Below, in pieces: positions 63,746-64,000 of a stretch of 64,000 nucleotides of DNA. The notes under the pieces were generated by a model. The model was not told where the DNA came from, did no database searches, and was given only the letters and a program-made list of their open reading frames with translations. Every line of letters begins with the position of its first letter. Position 1 is the first letter of the stretch. The DNA is from Mobiluncus massiliensis. GTDB lineage: Bacteria > Actinomycetota > Actinomycetes > Actinomycetales > Actinomycetaceae. The position numbers and the translations under genes were made by a program. Location of the stretch: NCBI RefSeq assembly GCF_949769255.1, contig NZ_OX458329.1, positions 1,426,001-1,490,000 on the forward strand, written 5' to 3'.

Positions 63746-64000
63746 CTATGGCTTTTGTTGGATATCCGGTCGGCGCAGATACTGCGGCTCGGTACTCAGT
63801 GAAGCCAGTTCCCGTTGTCCCTCCGAGTCTCCGTCCGCCCCGTTCACCAGGGAGTTCGCCGCCCTCGCCAGGTCGGCAAAACGTACCTCCACGGTCCGAC
63901 CCGTGACCTGGGTGGCAGCGTTGCCGACCAGGAAAACCCCCGCCCCGGCAAACCCCACAAAGTCGCGGTCCCACCCTTGGGCGACGCCCTCCAGAAGGGA
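63746..64000 (-). CDS. tsaB: tRNA threonylcarbamoyladenosine biosynthesis protein TsaB, C-terminal part
   Basis: Partial gene, cut by the right edge. The open frame continues to position 64000. Only about 84 C-terminal residues are seen, ending STEPQYLRRPDIQQKP. The P-x-YLRRPD ending is characteristic of TsaB, the non-catalytic partner of TsaD in t6A formation on tRNA. Its position before rimI supports the call. The rest of the gene is outside the window. Confidence 0.7.
   Translation of the reverse strand, partial: SLLEGVAQGWDRDFVGFAGAGVFLVGNAATQVTGRTVEVRFADLARAANSLVNGADGDSEGQRELASLSTEPQYLRRPDIQQKP

Overview
The window looks like the chromosome of an anaerobic, fermentative actinobacterium of the Actinomycetaceae, most like Mobiluncus or a close relative. 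That placement is inference. It rests on the pupylation genes (ARC/Mpa ATPase, Dop, Pup, PafA), actinobacterial-style glyS-dusB-dgt-dnaG clustering, moderate GC judged by eye, and central metabolism pointing to succinate formation: malate dehydrogenase, class I fumarase and a single-membrane-subunit Sdh/Frd complex. I recognised no rRNA, tRNA or CRISPR array.

Layout. 1-9 kb: the end of a drug-efflux MFS gene, a three-gene proton-translocating transhydrogenase (pntB, pntAB, pntAA), class I fumarase, a DUF4143 AAA ATPase and type I dehydroquinate dehydratase. 9-16.4 kb: dnaG, dgt, dusB and glyS on the minus strand, interrupted by a plus-strand insertion holding a small ORF and an unrecognised 259-residue protein. 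16.6-22.3 kb: a six-gene operon ending in a strong terminator. It encodes two SCP2-like proteins, a glutamate-1-semialdehyde-aminotransferase-like enzyme, a transketolase split into N and C subunits, and a VOC protein. I cannot assign it to a known pathway, and it is my best candidate for an undescribed system.

22.4-32 kb is an accessory region: a Phd antitoxin with a collapsed doc toxin, a membrane protein and winged-helix regulator behind two matching palindromes, an isoprenylcysteine-methyltransferase-like protein, relics of a DUF4143 ATPase, an IS3-type transposase and a serine recombinase, an apparently intact type III restriction-modification pair, a DUF4062 protein, and an hsdM truncated before its catalytic motifs.

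32-42 kb is sugar uptake: two ABC importers without linked ATPase genes, each with a hairpin between binding protein and permeases, a TraX-like membrane protein, and a divergent GH13 glucosidase. 42-47.4 kb carries mdh, pgi and a duplicated 6-phosphofructokinase. 47.5-50.1 kb holds a small membrane protein, a Memo-AMMECR1 fusion and a TetR regulator.

50.1-55.1 kb is the pupylation operon. The 20S proteasome genes that lie between pup and pafA in mycobacteria are absent, and the ATPase lacks the C-terminal proteasome-docking motif. 55.3-59.5 kb has an amidinotransferase (AGAT/StrB type) with two transporters, behind paired palindromes and a leader hairpin. 59.5-63.1 kb is sdhCAB, followed by rimI and the end of tsaB at the right edge.
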